A stretch of 64,000 nt of DNA from JALZEG01 sp046263255 (lineage in GTDB: Bacteria > Actinomycetota > CADDZG01 > WHSQ01). The translations under genes were made by a program, and so were the position numbers. The notes beneath the pieces were generated by a model. The model had not been told where the DNA came from. It saw only the letters and a list, made by a program, of their open reading frames with translations, and did no database searches. Location of the stretch: positions 1 through 64,000 of the forward strand of contig JBHELD010000041.1 in assembly GCA_046263255.1 (NCBI GenBank), in the 5' to 3' direction. Shown piece by piece: positions 61,653 to 64,000 of this stretch. Each line of letters begins with the position of its first letter. Positions within the stretch are counted from its first letter, which is position 1.

Positions 61653-62725
61653 GACTCGGGCTCCCTCAGCTCGGCCAGGGACGGCAGCTCCTCGGGGGAG
61701 CCCCACAGCCGCGCGATCGCCGGCGCGCCCCCTCGCCGGTAGACGTCCTCGCAGAACCGCTGCCCCACCTCGTACTGGCGCAGCTTCATCTCGAGCCCGA
61801 TGAGGTGGTTGAACGCCCTCTGGACGGGGCCCGGCTGCGATCGCCGCCGCTCGAACGTCGTCCTCATCCGGCCGAACGACGGGATGACGCGGCGCCCCAC
61901 GAGGTCCATCACGAAGTTGCCGTGCCCTTCCACGACCGTCATGAGCGCCTGCAGCTCCTCGAGCGTCGTCCGCTGCTCCGGCGACGCCAGGAGGAACATC
62001 GGGTGCCGCTGGTCGGGCGGTAGCGATCGCGCTGCGACCTCGCGAGCCGCTCCCGCGAGCCGGGCGGCGAGCCCGCGTGCGTCGAGCTCGAGCGACGACA
62101 TGTACGTCTCGACGAGCGAGAAGAACCGCTCGCGCAGCCACGGGACCCCGGCGAACTGGAACCGGTGCGTCACCTCGTGAAGCGCGACCCACAACGAGAA
62201 CTCAGACGGGACGAAGTCGTGACGGCGGGCGGTCTCGACCATGTTCGGCCCCACGAAGTAGAGGACGGTGCCGTCCGGGATCCCCGCCCGGCGCCGCCGC
62301 GCCGGCAAGGAGCGCGCGTGGGACGTGGTCTCCGGGACGAGCAGGTCGTATTGCCCCAGCACGCGCCGGGAGATGTAGCCGAGGAGGATCCCGACCTCCG
62401 CGGAGACGATGCCGCGCTGCGCCAGGCGGACCGGGAGGGGCAGCTTCTCGAGCCGGTCGCCGACGCGGCGGGCGAGCGGCTCGATCAAAGCGGCCATCCC
62501 CGCGATGTTCGCCTCGGCCCAGGCCGCGCGGTCGACGACCCCCCAGCGCACGGGGGGCGGCGCGCTGATCCCGCTGGCGCCCGCGACCAGCTTCTCGCTC
62601 AGGGGGACGGCGGCCGCAAGCTCGCGCTCCAGCGCGCGGACGGAAGCGGCGGTGACGTTGGGAGTGGCGCCCGCGACACGGCGCGCGATCGCCGCTGCGA
62701 CGGACGGCTCGATCAGCCGGGCCAC
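61631..62725 (-). CDS. zinc-dependent metalloprotease, DUF2342 (F420-biosynthesis-associated type)
   Basis: 364 residues. Zinc site HEVTH in WVALHEVTHRFQFAGVPWLR and a downstream Glu in ALMTVVEGHGNFVMDLVGRR. The family is found next to tilS and hpt in Actinobacteria and co-occurs with coenzyme F420 synthesis; its true role is unsettled. GTG start. The strongest taxon clue in this part of the window. Confidence 0.9.
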   Translation of the reverse strand: MARLIEPSVAAAIARRVAGATPNVTAASVRALERELAAAVPLSEKLVAGASGISAPPPVRWGVVDRAAWAEANIAGMAALIEPLARRVGDRLEKLPLPVRLAQRGIVSAEVGILLGYISRRVLGQYDLLVPETTSHARSLPARRRRAGIPDGTVLYFVGPNMVETARRHDFVPSEFSLWVALHEVTHRFQFAGVPWLRERFFSLVETYMSSLELDARGLAARLAGAAREVAARSLPPDQRHPMFLLASPEQRTTLEELQALMTVVEGHGNFVMDLVGRRVIPSFGRMRTTFERRRSQPGPVQRAFNHLIGLEMKLRQYEVGQRFCEDVYRRGGAPAIARLWGSPEELPSLAELREPESWLRRVA

Positions 62726-62741
62726 GTCCGCCCGCGGAGGT

Positions 62742-63137
62742 CTAGAAAGCGCCTCGCTGGCGCATCACCACGAAGCGGTAGTAGGCGCCGGCGATCGCGA
62801 GGCCCAGGAGCAGGAGGGCGGCGAGAGCCAGCCGCGCCATCTGGTAGGTCCACGGGGGACCCGTCTCGGTCGCGGCCTCCCCGGACTCGTCCGCACCCGC
62901 GCCCGTCTCCGCCTCCGGCTCGTCCTGCCCGCCCGACTCCGGGTCGTCGCCCTCGTCGCCTTCGGAGGTCCCGCCCTCCTGCTGCTGCGAGCTCTCCTCC
63001 GGGCCGATCTCGCCCTCGTCTTCGCCCTCGCCGACGTCCTGCGCGAGGACCCAGCCCTGCCCGGGCGCGGCAGACGCGACGCCGGTCGCACAGAGGACGA
63101 GTCCGAGCGCAAGGAGGACCGCAAGCCGTCGTCGCAT
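62742..63137 (-). CDS. small exported acidic membrane protein
   Basis: 131 residues: signal peptide (cut near ASAAPG), about 60 residues of Glu/Gly/Ser/Asp-rich low complexity, then a C-terminal membrane helix (LALAALLLLGLAIAGAYYRF) and RQRGAF. No domain recognised. It lies 17 nt before the DUF2342 gene in the same direction. Confidence 0.55.
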   Translation of the reverse strand: MRRRLAVLLALGLVLCATGVASAAPGQGWVLAQDVGEGEDEGEIGPEESSQQQEGGTSEGDEGDDPESGGQDEPEAETGAGADESGEAATETGPPWTYQMARLALAALLLLGLAIAGAYYRFVVMRQRGAF

Positions 63138-63261
63138 GTCCTACAGGGCCTTTCCACGAGGGACGTGGAGCAAACGCGCCGTCAGGATAGCGTCCCCGCG
63201 CGCCGGGATCCCGCACGGATTGGGAGGCGGCGGGATCCCGAGCCGGTAAAGCGAGACGGCG

Positions 63262-63465
63262 TCAGGCGGAGCCGGCCGCCGGCTTCCGGCCGCGCAGGCG
63301 GGGGACCCTCATGTCGGCGTGGGCCCAGCACTTGTCCCTGCGGTTGTAGGTCGATAGGCGCGTGTCGCATCCCTGGACCGAGCAGACCCTTCCTTCCGGA
63401 AACTTCTGAGAGGCTCTCGGAAGAGCCTGGGGGCGGGAGCCGCGTATCGCGTTCTCTTTTCCCAT
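63262..63465 (-). CDS. small Cys/His zinc-motif protein
   Basis: 67 residues. The C-terminal part RVCSVQGCDTRLSTYNRRDK CWAHAD has four potential ligands (CxxxxC, C, H), a motif seen in short actinobacterial proteins of unknown function. ATG 63465. N-terminal residues 1-27 are basic and probably disordered. Nucleic-acid binding is plausible but unproven. Confidence 0.6.
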   Translation of the reverse strand: MGKENAIRGSRPQALPRASQKFPEGRVCSVQGCDTRLSTYNRRDKCWAHADMRVPRLRGRKPAAGSA

Positions 63466-63623
63466 GGGTGCTCCTCTCGGGGAGGGCCGGGCTAAATGCC
63501 TCGGGCAGTCTCAGGCGCCGCTGCCAAAGCCCACCAATGCACGAAACCTGGCACCCTTCCAAGCTTGTTGATCTCGTCCACTATTCGTACAAACGCCGGT
63601 TCGTGGTTTGGAGTTCCCCCCAA

Positions 63624-64000
63624 ATGAAGAAAGACGACGGATCGGCACGCCGATCGGCCAAGGAGCGCCGCGACGCCTCCCGGAGGCGGCCGCAGCTCCG
63701 GTGGCCGGGCCTGCCGCTGCGGTGGTTGGGACTGCTCGTCCGTGGCCTCGTGGGGCCACCGGCGCGGGCCGTCCGGGGAACGGCCCGCAGGGTCGCCGAC
63801 CCCGCGCGCCAGGTCGCCGACCACTTCGCGTCCGAGCGCGTGACGGTGAAGCAGGGGTTCGTCGCGGTCTTGATCGCCAGCCTCACGTCGTTGGTCGCGG
63901 GGCTCACGCTCGCCGGGATGAGCCATCGCATCGACGAGGTCGACGGTCTCTTCGTGCTGATCCCGGTCTCGATCGGGATGCGCGGGAACATCTTCGGAGC
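63624..64000 (+). CDS. MgtE/SLC41-type divalent cation transporter, 5' end
   Basis: Only the first 125 codons are in the window and the frame is open at the right edge. ATG 63624 has GGAG 9 nt upstream. The first 65 residues are strongly basic and look cytoplasmic, followed by GFVAVLIASLTSLVAGLTLA and LFVLIPVSIGMRGNIFGA, the hallmark of the MgtE/SLC41 integral domain. A TTGTTG-N17-TACAAA pair near 63563-63592 may be its promoter. Magnesium or other divalent cation transport is likely. Confidence 0.72.
   Translation, partial: MKKDDGSARRSAKERRDASRRRPQLRWPGLPLRWLGLLVRGLVGPPARAVRGTARRVADPARQVADHFASERVTVKQGFVAVLIASLTSLVAGLTLAGMSHRIDEVDGLFVLIPVSIGMRGNIFG

Noticed and set aside
63182..63562. 126-codon minus-strand frame over the small zinc-motif gene
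   Set aside because: Overlaps 63262-63465 in another frame and lacks the Cys/His motif; regarded as a shadow.

Overview
The window is a very GC-rich chromosomal segment with dense, mostly leftward operons, many GTG/TTG starts and frequent ATGA/GTGA/TGATG start-stop overlaps. The gene set (DUF3263 protein, F420-type DUF2342 metalloprotease beside tilS-hpt-ftsH, the folate cluster, carD-ispD-ispF-cysS-rlmB-sigH, GpgS with OtsA/OtsB, proteins with Actinobacteria-type zinc ribbons) points to an actinomycete-phylum bacterium, probably a deep-branching or uncultured lineage. I cannot name the genus. 

Layout. 1-5.9 kb: translation/transcription core on the minus strand (secE, nusG, rplK, rplA, then rplJ, rplL and the 5' end of rpoB). 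It is split between rplA and rplJ by an opposite-strand AbiEi/DUF559 gene and a decayed DUF2087 regulator. rplJ has an attenuator-like leader and rpoB has its own sigma-A-like promoter. 5.9-10.2 kb: an accessory minus-strand operon of three small peptides, an RRE (PqqD-like) plus M50 membrane protease, a secreted CxxC protein and a lipoprotein. This is the best candidate here for an undescribed peptide-processing system. 10.2-14.3 kb: a tiny zinc ribbon, two exported proteins, tRNA-Trp, an ECF sigma/anti-sigma pair and two stand-alone response regulators. 14.4-18.3 kb: GpgS, a Fur-family regulator and a Co/Ni ECF transporter preceded by a Nur-box-like palindrome. 18.3-25.7 kb: AI-2E-type permease, glycerate kinase, trehalose synthesis, and exported proteins including a putative metalloprotease. 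25.8-34.3 kb: housekeeping block (LytR_C protein, DUF3263, glutamate dehydrogenase, tRNA-Thr, sigH, rlmB, cysS, ispF, ispD, carD, radA). 34.4-38.5 kb: a FtsX-type ABC exporter. 38.6-44.7 kb: two tandem copies of a two-gene unit, a Pro/Thr-stalk membrane protein plus a membrane GAF-GGDEF diguanylate cyclase. 44.8-64 kb: clpC, a periplasmic-binding lipoprotein, lysS, coaX, a DUF2520 protein, panC, a thermolysin-like protease, folK-folB-folP-folE, ftsH, hpt, tilS, the DUF2342 protein, small proteins, and the start of an MgtE/SLC41-like transporter. 

How parts connect. Three loci (the response-regulator pair and both stalk/GGDEF units) carry the same promoter signature, TCAA-N15/16-GCCGATA, with the -10 box 51-57 nt upstream of the start codon. 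This matches sigma-28 (FliA/SigD/WhiG) promoters and suggests one small regulon linking response regulators with c-di-GMP signalling. GpgS, glycerate kinase, OtsA and OtsB together indicate glucosylglycerate/trehalose compatible-solute metabolism. The Fur homologue, the palindrome and the CbiMNQO-type genes form a plausible self-contained nickel/cobalt uptake module. No insertion sequences, prophage genes, CRISPR arrays or rRNA genes were seen.
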